Positions 18,631 through 26,981 of a stretch of DNA of 64,000 nucleotides are shown one piece after another (positions within the stretch are counted from its first letter, which is position 1; every line of letters begins with the position of its first letter). Source of the stretch: a bacterium (lineage in GTDB: Bacteria > JAJVIF01). The translations under genes were made by a program, and so were the position numbers. Under the pieces are notes generated by a model that was given only the letters and a program-made list of their open reading frames with translations, was not told the origin of the DNA and ran no database searches. The DNA is taken from assembly GCA_022072165.1 (NCBI GenBank), contig JAJVIF010000002.1, positions 492,063 through 556,062 of the forward strand, in the 5' to 3' direction.

Positions 18631-19002
18631 TCAGCGGATGTCGCCAACCGGCGGCACGGGACTCGGCTCGACCTGGATTTCGATTTCCGACGGGTCCCGG
18701 GTCAGCGTCAACTCCTTGACCGCAGCATCGAGCCAGTCCGGACTTCGCGCGAACATGGTCCTTTGTCTCCAGTCTGCCATTTCCCGTTCCGCCTGATCCA
18801 GTTCCCGTTGGCGGACCATTTTGTCCTGCTGGACATGCTGCACTTCCAGGAAGTGAAAGAACGACCGCAGAATGAACCCGCCGGCGGAGATCCACATGAT
18901 CGCCATCAGCAGCCGGGGGAGCCATTGACGCGCCAGCCGGACTCGTCCCGGAATTGGCGGGGGAGGTGCCGGCAGTGAATTAGTGGCAGGTCGTGTCGCC
19001 AT
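18631..19002 (-). CDS. DivIC/FtsB-like small membrane protein (putative)
   Basis: The 123-residue product has a Pro-rich cytoplasmic N-terminus, one membrane helix (about residues 32-50), a short coiled coil (VQQDKMVRQRELDQAEREM), and a C-terminal segment rich in acidic residues. This order is that of septum-formation initiators such as FtsB/DivIC, which form the FtsQLB division complex, but length and motif similarity are weak. No other division gene is next to it. An unrelated single-pass coiled-coil protein is the alternative. Confidence 0.55.
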   Translation of the reverse strand: MATRPATNSLPAPPPPIPGRVRLARQWLPRLLMAIMWISAGGFILRSFFHFLEVQHVQQDKMVRQRELDQAEREMADWRQRTMFARSPDWLDAAVKELTLTRDPSEIEIQVEPSPVPPVGDIR

Positions 19003-19185
19003 GGGTGGTCGCGGCCCCTGCGAGCAGTCAGGATGCCAGAAGGGACAACACAAGGATACCCGGGATTTGAAGAGAACCCCGGTGGCTCAAAAACCGTCAT
19101 TACCTGCAGTCGGGGGGTAGACTACGTACTGCACCGATGCGGTCGCCTCCGGGGAGCCGATCGGTCCATGAGGGAGGACATCACC

Positions 19186-20472
19186 ATGCCACGCTCGCAC
19201 AGCCTGATTTTTCTGCTCCTGGCCGGACTCCTGACCGCTGGTCCGGTGCTGGCGGCTCCCATCCAGCAGGGAAACCTTGAGGGAACCCTGATCACCCTGG
19301 ATACCCGGGCGACTCTGGGCCCCTGGACTCTCCCATCCAGTCAGGTCCTCAACGAACTGAGGCGACAGAATCCTGCCCTCTCCAACATCCGGGTCCTGAC
19401 CATCGCCCCGGGCGATGCGGTCGCCCCCGGCGAGGCAGTCCGGCTGCAGTACGGCGGCATGGACCGTACGTATGTCAGTCTGCTGCGGTATCTCCCGATC
19501 GGACGGGTCGAGCTCGCCCTCAAAAATCGCTTCTACAACAAGCTCGAAACCCGCAACTGGCTGATTGATGTCACTGCCGACCCCGCCGCCGAAGGCTCCG
19601 AGCTATGGCTCAGCGTCACCTCCCGCGTTCCGCTCCCCGATGACTGGTTTGACACCTACGCCCCCCGACCTGACACGATTACCACTGATGCGACGCTGGT
19701 CGGCAGCACCTACACCTGGTATCGGGTCTATGACCAGACCGGCATGCGGATCGATCGATCCGGCGGCCAGCCCTATAGCGGTGATGAGCGACCCCTCGCG
19801 CCTGTGTATGGGGAGTCCGGTAGCCAGGGCGTCGTGGAACAGACCCTCACGAATCCGTATGCCGCCTACGGTGCCCGGACCGCCGACCAGCCGAATCCCT
19901 ACTATCGCCCCCTTCCCCGGGCCGGGGCGTACCGCCAGAATCCCTTCCTCTATCGCTACGGCTTCCTGCCCTATTACAGCCCCGTGCCGATGCAGGTCTG
20001 GATTGGTCCGGGGGGCACCCTGGGACAGCCGTACTACCTCTATGACTTCGGTGGTGTGGGGGTCCTGCCAGCGGAGTTCTACATCAGCCCCCGGGAACGT
20101 GGGGTCCGGACCAATTTCCGGGATGTCCTCTTCAGCGCTGACATCACCAGGGATGGACTGATCCTCCGGGGCGGCGATGACTTCATCGAGGGCGAGCTCG
20201 CCATCGGCGGACGGAGCGGCTTTTCGCTGCGGCTGCGGGATGTCCGCGACAACCACGGCCGTCGATTCACCTCCGGGCAGCCCCTGGTGGTCTACATCGA
20301 TGACCTCCCCTACTACCCCCTGCTGGATCCTGCTACCGGCGACTTCTATCTCCCCTTCCCGGTCCAGCCTTCGATCAAAGGCGGCTTGGGCAGCCGGATC
20401 CGGGTGCAACCGGCGAACATTCGCACCGGGGCCATCGGCATCGGGCGGATTGAAGTCAACAGCGCGGGATAG
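19186..20472 (+). CDS. Secreted protein of unknown function
   Basis: The 428-residue product has a Sec signal peptide (residues 1-22, cleavage after VLAAP or just before it). The mature part is rich in Tyr, Pro, Gly and Arg, with a central low-complexity segment of Tyr/Pro/Asn repeats (about 240-300) and a C-terminal domain with many beta strands. I recognise no enzyme motif. ATG 19186 is preceded by AGGGAGG with 8 nt spacing, which rules out the ATG at 19168. A TAGACT box around 19116 may be the promoter. A strong terminator follows the gene. Confidence 0.7.
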   Translation: MPRSHSLIFLLLAGLLTAGPVLAAPIQQGNLEGTLITLDTRATLGPWTLPSSQVLNELRRQNPALSNIRVLTIAPGDAVAPGEAVRLQYGGMDRTYVSLLRYLPIGRVELALKNRFYNKLETRNWLIDVTADPAAEGSELWLSVTSRVPLPDDWFDTYAPRPDTITTDATLVGSTYTWYRVYDQTGMRIDRSGGQPYSGDERPLAPVYGESGSQGVVEQTLTNPYAAYGARTADQPNPYYRPLPRAGAYRQNPFLYRYGFLPYYSPVPMQVWIGPGGTLGQPYYLYDFGGVGVLPAEFYISPRERGVRTNFRDVLFSADITRDGLILRGGDDFIEGELAIGGRSGFSLRLRDVRDNHGRRFTSGQPLVVYIDDLPYYPLLDPATGDFYLPFPVQPSIKGGLGSRIRVQPANIRTGAIGIGRIEVNSAG

Positions 20473-20526
20473 TCCTCGGGAAATCCTGGCGCTGCGAGCC
20501 TCGCAACATCGCGTAATCATGATCGG

Positions 20527-20551
20527 CAGGCGCGGAGACTCCGCGCCTGTT
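20527..20551 (+). terminator. Intrinsic terminator after the secreted-protein gene
   Basis: A perfect 10-bp stem (20527-20536 with 20540-20549) with a 3-nt loop is followed by TTGCG; the T-tract is short. Confidence 0.7.
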
Positions 20552-20580
20552 GCGCTGTCAGGGGGTCAGGACTGGCTGGC

Positions 20581-20608
20581 TTGACAGATGGGGAATCTGG
20601 GGTAGCAT
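20581..20608 (+). promoter_or_regulatory. Promoter of the terminase island
   Basis: A consensus -35 box TTGACA (20581-20586) is followed after 16 nt by TAGCAT (20603-20608). It is one of the few canonical -35 boxes in the window and stands directly upstream of the small HTH gene. Confidence 0.65.
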
Positions 20609-20620
20609 TGTCTACGGACA

Positions 20621-20636
20621 CTAAACAAACGTTTAG
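20621..20636. promoter_or_regulatory. Inverted repeat, possible operator
   Basis: The sequence CTAAAC-N4-GTTTAG, with a nested AAACGTTT palindrome, covers the expected transcription start of the terminase-island promoter and could bind a dimeric repressor. Confidence 0.5.
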
Positions 20637-20653
20637 CTAAGGCGGACTCCCTC

Positions 20654-20893
20654 GTGGACCTCGACTACCGCGCCATCGGACTCGCCCCAGGCGCTGAGGA
20701 CATCCTCATCTTCTACATTGACCTCATCACCTACGGCATCCTCGATCAGGAGAAACGCCACCTGCTGCGCTATCTCGCCGAAGGCCAGACCCCCCGGGAA
20801 ATCGCGCACCTGCTGGGGTTGTCGGAGCGGACCACCTACCGCCGCATCGATGCCCTGCGCCAGCGACTGGAGGGCTATGTCCATGCCGCGTAG
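20654..20893 (+). CDS. Small LuxR/sigma-region-4-like helix-turn-helix protein
   Basis: The 79-residue product ends in a clear HTH (about residues 33-74): EKRHLLRYLAEGQTPREIA, then HLLGLSERTTYRRIDALR. This resembles LuxR C-terminal and sigma-70 region 4 domains. Such small HTH proteins are found both as regulators and as phage terminase small subunits, and the downstream terminase makes either plausible. The start is GTG 20654 with AAGGCGG upstream. It overlaps the next gene by 11 nt. Confidence 0.75.
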   Translation: MDLDYRAIGLAPGAEDILIFYIDLITYGILDQEKRHLLRYLAEGQTPREIAHLLGLSERTTYRRIDALRQRLEGYVHAA

Positions 20894-21110
20894 TTGGCCG
20901 CGCTATCCCGAATGCACCCCAGAACAGCGTCGTGCCCTCTGGGCGCTCGACCAGCAGGAACGCCGTCGCGAACATCGCTGGCGCTCCCTGGTAGTCCTGA
21001 CGGATCCCGCCCTCATGGCCGAAAGCATCACCTCAGACCACCGGAGCATCCTGCCCCTGGATCGTGCCCAAGTCGAGGACAACCGTCGCGCCGTGGAAGA
21101 GGCGCTCTGA
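20883..21110 (+). CDS. Small hypothetical protein in the terminase island
   Basis: The 75-residue product is highly charged, rich in Arg and Glu, and predicted helical; it has no recognised motif. It overlaps the HTH gene by 11 nt and the next gene by 1 nt (TGATG at 21108-21112), so it belongs to one operon with them. Small charged proteins just ahead of a terminase large subunit are often DNA-recognition or head-assembly proteins, but nothing here proves it. Confidence 0.6.
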   Translation: MPRSWPRYPECTPEQRRALWALDQQERRREHRWRSLVVLTDPALMAESITSDHRSILPLDRAQVEDNRRAVEEAL

Positions 21111-21415
21111 TGCCCGATGCCGTCATCCCGGATGAGTCCCCACCCCTCGCGCCGCTGCTGACCCGGGCGATCCGGCTGCTGGAGCAGGAGCTGACCGGCA
21201 TCGCGCCGGGGGAGCGGGGGGACCTGGTGCGCGTACTGACCGAGCTGCGCCATCAGGTCGCCGCGCTGGCGGCGTTGCAAAAGGCGCAACGGAGTCACGC
21301 GACCCTCGAAGCCGCGGTGATCAGTGCAATCCAGCGGACCGATGCGCGGCTCTGGCTGCAGGTCGCCGCCGCACTGGATGACCTGGCCTCCGGGGCACTC
21401 CCGGAGAAGCCCTAG
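21110..21415 (+). CDS. Small hypothetical protein upstream of the terminase
   Basis: The 101-residue product is predicted to be helical with a possible coiled coil (about residues 20-75, Leu/Ala-rich). It starts at an ATG sharing a base with the preceding stop codon and ends 33 nt before the terminase gene. Position and size suit a terminase small subunit or a packaging accessory, but no DNA-binding motif is visible, so the assignment stays open. Confidence 0.6.
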   Translation: MPDAVIPDESPPLAPLLTRAIRLLEQELTGIAPGERGDLVRVLTELRHQVAALAALQKAQRSHATLEAAVISAIQRTDARLWLQVAAALDDLASGALPEKP

Positions 21416-21448
21416 GCGGGCTCGCGATTCCGCAAAGCAGGTGATGGC

Positions 21449-23062
21449 ATGAGTGATTCGTTTCCGGCGCAGTTGGCGCGACAGATACGCACGACCCTGC
21501 GTCGGCAGCGCCCCTTCCCCACCCTCCTGCTGTTCGCCTCGGACCCCTGCTGGCTGGGGCTGACCCTCTTTCCCCGCCAGACACTCCTGTTGCGACTCCT
21601 CGGGCAGCCTGCGAAGCGCTGGCCTGCCGCACAACGGGACGACCTGACCCGCCTGGTGCGCCATCGCACGCCGGAAGCGGGACTCTGGTTGCCGCCAGAC
21701 TGGAGTCTGCGCGACGATGGCTCCCCGGAGGCGGGGAGTCCCATCACGACGCTGGTCTGCGTGATGGGGCGTCGTGCCTCCAAGACTACCCTCGCAGCGA
21801 TCATCGAGGCGTATGAAGTTGCCCGGCTCATCGCTGGGGGGCGACAGGAGCTTCCGGCGGGACTTCAGCCAGGGCAGGAGATCGCTTTCCTCAATTGCGC
21901 GACCTCAGAAGAGCAGGCGACAGTCCACTATCGCCTGCTGCTCCATTACCTGCGGCAACTCGACATCCTCCCAGTGACGGGAAGCATCGATCGGGGGCTG
22001 AGTTGCCTGTTACCCGCGCAGGTGCGACTCCTGAGTCTGCATTCCAATGCCCGGAGCCTCCGGGGCCGCACGGCGAAAGTCGTGGTCTTCGATGAACTGG
22101 CGCATTTCCAGCAAACGGGTGGACCGACCTCCGATGAAGAAGTCTGGCGGGCGCTCGCCCCCAGTGTCCGGACCTTCGGCACGGCGGGTCGGGTGCTGGT
22201 GACCTCCTCGCCTGCCGGAGCCTCCGGCGTGCTCTGGGACCTCTTCAGCCAGCGGGGGCGACTTCCTGGCCTTCTCGTGGCGCAACTCGCGACCTGGGAA
22301 TGTAATCCCCATATCCGCAAGGCTGATCTCGCGGCCGAGTTTCAGGCGCATCCCGCCTGGGCCGCGAGTGAGTATGGCGCGCAATTCGCCGAGGCCTCGC
22401 CCCAGAGCTTTTTACCAGCGGAGTTGATCCGGAGCGTGGTCGCCGGGCCGCCGGTGCCGGTCGAAGCGCTGCGCCCCAGTCGACGCTACGCCCTCCACCT
22501 CGATGTCGGACTTGTCCACGATGCCTCGGTGCTGGCCATCGCGCATGTGGAAGCCGATGGAGCAGGCGCCCGGGCGATCATCGACACCTGCCTCGCCTGG
22601 CAGGGGAGTCGTGAAGCCCCAGTCCGCCTGAGCCTCATTGAGCAGCAGATCCGCGACATCGCAGCCCGGGTCCCGGTGATTGGGATCAGCGCCGACCCGT
22701 TCGACAGCGCGCTGTTGCTGGAGCGTCTGGCACTCGCCGGACTCCCGACCCGGGCGCTCCCGTTTTCGGGACCAGCGAAAGTCCGGCTCTATGCCCGTCT
22801 GGAAGACTGGCTCCGGACCGGGCGATTAGCTCTGCCTGCACTCCAGCCGCTCCTTGATGAACTGACAGCACTGGAACGTCAACCCAGCCCCGGCGGACCG
22901 CGGTATCACGCGCCCAGCCGGGGACCGGTCACCACCGATGACTACGCCGATGCCATCGCAGGAGTCCTGGAGTGGCTCGCGCCGCTGGTGGAAGCGCCGA
23001 ACCCCCGTCCGATCCGCTGGCTGCCGGGGGACTGGTCACCAGCGGGGGGAGCGGGGGCATAA
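21449..23062 (+). CDS. Phage-type terminase large subunit
   Basis: Terminase large subunits drive DNA into procapsids and cut it. The 537-residue product has an N-terminal ATPase domain with a Walker A-like GRRASKTT near residues 107-114 (Ser in place of the usual Gly before Lys), and a Walker B VVVFDELAHF near 211-220. The C-terminal RNase H-like nuclease domain has first Asp in HLDVG (about 351) and a late DDYADA (near 499-504). The frame is intact. No portal, capsid, tail or integrase gene lies nearby. The stop is only 8 nt before a metabolic gene. Confidence 0.85.
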   Translation: MSDSFPAQLARQIRTTLRRQRPFPTLLLFASDPCWLGLTLFPRQTLLLRLLGQPAKRWPAAQRDDLTRLVRHRTPEAGLWLPPDWSLRDDGSPEAGSPITTLVCVMGRRASKTTLAAIIEAYEVARLIAGGRQELPAGLQPGQEIAFLNCATSEEQATVHYRLLLHYLRQLDILPVTGSIDRGLSCLLPAQVRLLSLHSNARSLRGRTAKVVVFDELAHFQQTGGPTSDEEVWRALAPSVRTFGTAGRVLVTSSPAGASGVLWDLFSQRGRLPGLLVAQLATWECNPHIRKADLAAEFQAHPAWAASEYGAQFAEASPQSFLPAELIRSVVAGPPVPVEALRPSRRYALHLDVGLVHDASVLAIAHVEADGAGARAIIDTCLAWQGSREAPVRLSLIEQQIRDIAARVPVIGISADPFDSALLLERLALAGLPTRALPFSGPAKVRLYARLEDWLRTGRLALPALQPLLDELTALERQPSPGGPRYHAPSRGPVTTDDYADAIAGVLEWLAPLVEAPNPRPIRWLPGDWSPAGGAGA

Positions 23063-23063
23063 T
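23058..23063 (+). promoter_or_regulatory. Probable leaderless -10 box of the phosphohexomutase gene
   Basis: CATAAT ends 7 nt before ATG 23071 and overlaps the terminase stop codon, so the mutase can be transcribed independently of the phage-like genes. Confidence 0.5.
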
Positions 23064-23070
23064 CGGTCTG

Positions 23071-24525
23071 ATGACCACACCGGAAGAGATCGCGGCTGAG
23101 TCGCTGACGCCCCTGGCGTTTGGCACCGATGGCATTCGTGGGCCCGTGGGGGAGGTCATCAACCAGGAGAGTCTCGCCCGTATCGTGGCGGGTCTCGCCC
23201 AGTACTGCGCTTCGGAGCCGTATTTGCGACGCGCAGGCAAGTCGTTGCCCGTGCGGATTGTGGTGGGGGGCGACTGCCGGTCCACCAGCGATTACTTCAC
23301 ACAGCTCACCGCCACGATTCTGCAGGCGCTGGGCGTGGAAGTCCTTAAAGCGACCGGCTATGTCACGACTCCGATGCTGTCGGACGGGGTCCTGGCGGAA
23401 GAGGCTCATGCGGGCCTGATGATCACCGCGAGTCACAATCCGGCGGACCACAATGGTCTGAAGTTCATCGCCTGGCATGGAGGTCCCGCCCTCCCCGAGG
23501 ACACGCTGGCCGCTACCCCCTACCTCAATGCCGAACCTCCGCCCCTGGCGGTGGTACCCGGGAGCATCGAACCCCTGAATCCCGCCGAGGGCTACGCCAA
23601 GAGGCTGGTGCAACTTATCGATTTCCCCGCAATCCGGAAGGCGCGTCTGAAGATTTGCTACGACGCCCTCTATGGGGCCGGCAAGGGGTACTTCCGTCAG
23701 ATCATGCAGGCGCAGGACATACCGGCCCAGGTCCTGCATGGCGAGGATGATCCCTGGATGGGGCGGCAGGCACCGGATCCCACGGAGGCGCGGCTCGCGG
23801 AACTGCAGCATCAGGTGACCCGCCTCGGCTTTGATCTCGGGCTCGCGACCGATGGCGATGGGGATCGCTTCGCGGCGGTCGACCACACCGGCCGATACCT
23901 CCCGCCCGCCCGCTGCCTGGCGATCCTGGCGCACTACCTCTACACCCGTCAGGGGGCGCATGGTGATCTCGCCCGGACTCTCGCCACCAGTCATCTGCTG
24001 GACCGGATCGCGGCAACGCATGGCTTTCGGACCCATGTCACCGAGGTCGGCTTCAAGTATCTCGGAGCGCTGCTCCGGACGGAGCCTGCGATCCTGATGG
24101 CGGGGGAAGAAAACGGCGGCTTTGCCTTGCGGGGACATCTCCCCACTAAAGACGGGCTCCTGGGATGCTTCCTGCTGCTGGAGGCTATCGCTGTCAGTGG
24201 TGAGTCGCTGGCGACGCTGGATGCCCAGATCACGGAATTCTATGGCCCCTGGACCAGTGCGCGTCGCGACCTCGAGTGGCCGGCAGAGCAGCGTACGGCA
24301 GCGGTGGCCTGGGCGAGTACACAGTCGGCGCTGACTCTCGCCGGGCAGTGCCTGGAGCGAACCCACGCCGATCGCGCCGAGTTCGCCGCGCCGGATGGCA
24401 CCTGGGTGCTGGTTCGCCAGTCAGGGACCGAAGCACGACTGCGGCTCTATGCCGAAGCCGCAGACCCCGCGCTGATCTCCGCCCTGCTGGAGGATCTGCA
24501 GTCGCAGCTCCAGGTCAGCTCGTAG
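23071..24525 (+). CDS. Phosphohexomutase (phosphoglucomutase/phosphomannomutase family)
   Basis: These enzymes move phosphate between C1 and C6 of hexoses, feeding glycogen, cell-wall and exopolysaccharide synthesis. The 484-residue product has all four family motifs: FGTDGIRG near residues 16-23, the phosphoserine loop TASHNP near 122-127, the metal loop DGDGDR near 263-268, a sugar-specificity GEENGG near 346, and the phosphate loop RQSGTEARLR near 450-460. Specificity (glucose, mannose or glucosamine) cannot be decided. The neighbour downstream is an O-antigen-type exporter permease, consistent with a role in surface polysaccharide. Confidence 0.92.
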   Translation: MTTPEEIAAESLTPLAFGTDGIRGPVGEVINQESLARIVAGLAQYCASEPYLRRAGKSLPVRIVVGGDCRSTSDYFTQLTATILQALGVEVLKATGYVTTPMLSDGVLAEEAHAGLMITASHNPADHNGLKFIAWHGGPALPEDTLAATPYLNAEPPPLAVVPGSIEPLNPAEGYAKRLVQLIDFPAIRKARLKICYDALYGAGKGYFRQIMQAQDIPAQVLHGEDDPWMGRQAPDPTEARLAELQHQVTRLGFDLGLATDGDGDRFAAVDHTGRYLPPARCLAILAHYLYTRQGAHGDLARTLATSHLLDRIAATHGFRTHVTEVGFKYLGALLRTEPAILMAGEENGGFALRGHLPTKDGLLGCFLLLEAIAVSGESLATLDAQITEFYGPWTSARRDLEWPAEQRTAAVAWASTQSALTLAGQCLERTHADRAEFAAPDGTWVLVRQSGTEARLRLYAEAADPALISALLEDLQSQLQVSS

Positions 24526-24547
24526 CGGGAGGTCCGGCGAGGTAGGG

Positions 24548-24553
24548 TATCGT
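24548..24553 (+). promoter_or_regulatory. Possible -10 box with very short leader, ABC permease gene
   Basis: TATCGT ends 11 nt before ATG 24565. No Shine-Dalgarno is seen, so the transcript would have a leader of only a few bases. Confidence 0.45.
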
Positions 24554-24564
24554 TCCCCCCGGAT

Positions 24565-25392
24565 ATGAGCCTCCTTCGCCAGTGCATGACCCTGTGGCGC
24601 TACCGCGAGATGGTGGCGAATCTGGTGGCGCGGGACCTGAAGGTGAAGTACAAGGGGTCGGTCCTCGGATTCGCCTGGTCATTCCTCAATCCGGCCATCA
24701 TGATTGCCCTGTACTACCTTATCTTCTCGCTCTTCGCGCCTGGCTTCCGGGCGGAAATCCCGAACTATGGCCTCTTCCTGATCGGCGGCATGTGGCCCTG
24801 GATGACCTTCGCCTCCGCGGTCGGGAAGGCGACTCCCTGCTTCATCCTGAATGGGGACCTGCTGCGCAAGGTCTACTTTCCGCGGGAAGTTCTCCCCATC
24901 AGCATCGTGCTGGCGGAGTTCGTCAACTTCTTCATCGGGATGTCCCTCTTCCTGCTGGTGCTGGGGCTGATCCGGTATCCCCTGGGCGGACATCTGGCGC
25001 TCCTGCTGCCGCTGACCATCGCGCTCCTGGCCTTTACGTTGGGGATGGCGCTGCTGCTGAGCGCGGCGGATGTCTTCTTTCGGGATACCGAACAGATCCT
25101 GAACTCGACCCTCACGATTCTCTTTTTCGCCTCGCCCGTGGTCTATACCCTCGGAAAGGTGGCGGCGGTCCGCGCTGACTATCCCCTGATCGGGGTCTGG
25201 ATGCTCATCAATCCCATCGCCTGGCTGGTCCCCGCTTTTCGACAGGCCTTCTTGGGGACCCAGAGCTATGACCCTCTGCCGATGCAGGCCCTCCCCACGG
25301 CCCTGAGCGTGATGACAGTCGCCGTGGGGTTTTTGTTACTGGCGTACATGCGCTTCAAGCGCACCGAGCCCCGGATTGTCGAGGAGGTCTAG
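24565..25392 (+). CDS. ABC-2 type polysaccharide/polyol-phosphate export permease (Wzm/TagG-like)
   Basis: The 275-residue product has six membrane helices and the typical amphipathic start (a [20 protein letters not shown]-type sequence, residues 11-30) of permeases that export O-antigen, teichoic acid or similar polymers. The loop [11 protein letters not shown] near 99-109 is characteristic of the family. The ATPase partner (Wzt/TagH) that normally follows immediately is absent; the next gene is on the other strand and its stop codon overlaps this one by 4 nt. Either the ATPase lies elsewhere or the partner was lost when the adjacent cassette arrived. Confidence 0.88.
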   Translation: MSLLRQCMTLWRYREMVANLVARDLKVKYKGSVLGFAWSFLNPAIMIALYYLIFSLFAPGFRAEIPNYGLFLIGGMWPWMTFASAVGKATPCFILNGDLLRKVYFPREVLPISIVLAEFVNFFIGMSLFLLVLGLIRYPLGGHLALLLPLTIALLAFTLGMALLLSAADVFFRDTEQILNSTLTILFFASPVVYTLGKVAAVRADYPLIGVWMLINPIAWLVPAFRQAFLGTQSYDPLPMQALPTALSVMTVAVGFLLLAYMRFKRTEPRIVEEV

Positions 25393-26132
25393 GCTGGTGC
25401 AGGGATTGACTGCCACCGAACTTGGGGCTTCGGCATGGCGTCCCAAGTCTGGCCATCGAGTTCTCTGCCAGTGCGATGCTTCTGCACGCCGCCCCATTGC
25501 TTGAAGAAGAATGGGACTTTCGCCTTGCCACACTGTCGTTTGATATCGACCACCCAGGACTGGTCCATCGGCCGAGCTCCAGGACCTGATTCGCCACCAA
25601 CTATCACCCAGTCGATCCCGGTCAGTGGCAGTGCAGGCAATGGCCCCAGCAACGGTTCCAGCGACAAAAAGCGCACAGCGGCGGGAACGGTTTGCAGTTC
25701 CAGAACGCGGGGAATGTAGGCTGCCGACTCCACACTGACACCCATCCAGATGTTCGCGGTCCACTGGAGTTCTCCGGCGAGCTTCGCCAGCCGGTCGGCG
25801 CGTTTAGTGAGGACCTGAAAGCGGTGCTGCGACGCCCGATTCATCACGCCGAAAACCCGCTGGATGTACTCCAGTGGGATGTCCTTGTGGAAGAGGTCGC
25901 TCATGGAATTCACGAAGATGGTCCGTGGCTGCTTCCACCGGAGCGGGATGTCGAGCATGTGCTCCTGCAGCTGGAGTTCAAAGCCGTTGGCGTAGTTGGG
26001 ATTCCCCATCGCCCGCAGGCGCTTGGCAAGTCGCTCGGCGTAACAGAACTGACAGCCCGGACTGATCTTTGTGCAGCCAGTCACCGGATTCCAGGTCGCG
26101 TCAGTCCATTCGATGGGCGAGTGGTCAGCCAT
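25389..26132 (-). CDS. Three-Cys-motif protein (phage Gp37/Gp68 family, DUF5131)
   Basis: The 247-residue product carries the defining signature near the N-terminus, [20 protein letters not shown] then CQFCYAE: three cysteines at about residues 20, 27 and 30 (C-x6-C-x2-C). TIM-barrel-like strands follow ([45 protein letters not shown]). The cysteine cluster resembles those that hold an iron-sulfur cluster in radical-SAM-type proteins such as spore photoproduct lyase, but the biochemical role of this family is not established. AAGGAG lies 7 nt before ATG 26132. The start overlaps the end of tcmP by 8 nt, implying coupled synthesis. The cassette is less GC-rich than its surroundings. Confidence 0.92.
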   Translation of the reverse strand: MADHSPIEWTDATWNPVTGCTKISPGCQFCYAERLAKRLRAMGNPNYANGFELQLQEHMLDIPLRWKQPRTIFVNSMSDLFHKDIPLEYIQRVFGVMNRASQHRFQVLTKRADRLAKLAGELQWTANIWMGVSVESAAYIPRVLELQTVPAAVRFLSLEPLLGPLPALPLTGIDWVIVGGESGPGARPMDQSWVVDIKRQCGKAKVPFFFKQWGGVQKHRTGRELDGQTWDAMPKPQVRWQSIPAPA

Positions 26133-26946
26133 GGTCCTGCTCCTTTCTGGCCTTCGCGAAAATCTCCCGAGCAATTTTTGCGCCTGTCGCATTATGGCTG
26201 GCAAAAAAGAGGAAGAAGACTGTCCCGCCTTTGGTGTTGCGCAGCGCGAGCGGTTCTGGGACATGAGCAAATCCGGCTACATCCTTCAGACGCTTCGCGA
26301 ACCGTTTGGCTACATCAGAGTTTTTGCCCACCTTGAAGGGGTTACCAAACAGATCCGGGCTATACAACTCACTCCATGAGTCGTCGCCCCAGAATCGGGT
26401 CAGGCGATTCGCAGCGTCATCATCCAGATGCACACCACTTTTGCGAAGGGTGTTCCGGTTTGCATCCATGATTGGAAAGTTGATGAACAGCTCGATGGTT
26501 TCCATGGATCCAGCAAGCTGGAGGACTTCCCAGTCGAGGTTAAGTCCATATGGATCCAGGAAGCAGAGCCCTCGCCAGAAATGTTTATAAGCTACCTGGG
26601 GGAAGAGGGACCGAAGGAGCTGATTGGCATCCCCTTCATGGACAACGACTCTGGGGTCACTTCCAACTCGGGAGCGAAGCAATCGTGCCTTGCCTGGATC
26701 AAGTTCGATGAGGTCGATTTTCTCAAACGGCGGCCTGACTCTGAGTGCATTGAGCGGGCTGCCAATTACGACCTCACCGTTCAGCCGATGCACGTGCTGC
26801 CCTGTGCTTGCGAAGGCATCGATGTACCGATGGTGCAGCGTGGGCTGCTTGGCGAAAATGGTGGAGTATGCCTCGCAGTACTTTCGCAGGACATTCAGCT
26901 TCTGTATTGTGTGGGGTGCGATGTTGTCGTCTGAAACGCGGCTCAT
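26125..26946 (-). CDS. tcmP: Three-Cys-motif partner protein TcmP
   Basis: The 273-residue product belongs to the TcmP family (named for its pairing with three-Cys-motif proteins). It shows a Rossmann methyltransferase-like set of motifs: YIDAFASTG near residues 41-49, [12 protein letters not shown] near 77-88, HEGDAN near 99-104, and [12 protein letters not shown] near 125-136. This suggests that it binds S-adenosylmethionine, which is inference. Start choice is uncertain: ATG 26946 lacks a Shine-Dalgarno, and a TTG three codons upstream is possible. The gene precedes and overlaps the DUF5131 gene. Base composition is AT-richer than flanking genes (roughly half G+C at 26161-26220), suggesting transfer. 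Confidence 0.92.
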   Translation of the reverse strand: MSRVSDDNIAPHTIQKLNVLRKYCEAYSTIFAKQPTLHHRYIDAFASTGQHVHRLNGEVVIGSPLNALRVRPPFEKIDLIELDPGKARLLRSRVGSDPRVVVHEGDANQLLRSLFPQVAYKHFWRGLCFLDPYGLNLDWEVLQLAGSMETIELFINFPIMDANRNTLRKSGVHLDDDAANRLTRFWGDDSWSELYSPDLFGNPFKVGKNSDVAKRFAKRLKDVAGFAHVPEPLALRNTKGGTVFFLFFASHNATGAKIAREIFAKARKEQDHG

Positions 26947-26981
26947 GGTAAACAAATGTTGCCATGAATTTCAGCGGAAGT

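Noticed and set aside
20581-23062. Complete prophage
   Set aside because: Only packaging-type genes are present; no integrase, portal, capsid, tail or lysis gene is seen.
22942-24366. Long minus-strand frame opposite the phosphohexomutase
   Set aside because: The plus-strand gene has all four catalytic motifs; the opposite frame has none.
25389-26946. Restriction-modification system
   Set aside because: TcmP has methyltransferase-like motifs, but the partner has no nuclease motif; family knowledge gives a different pairing.
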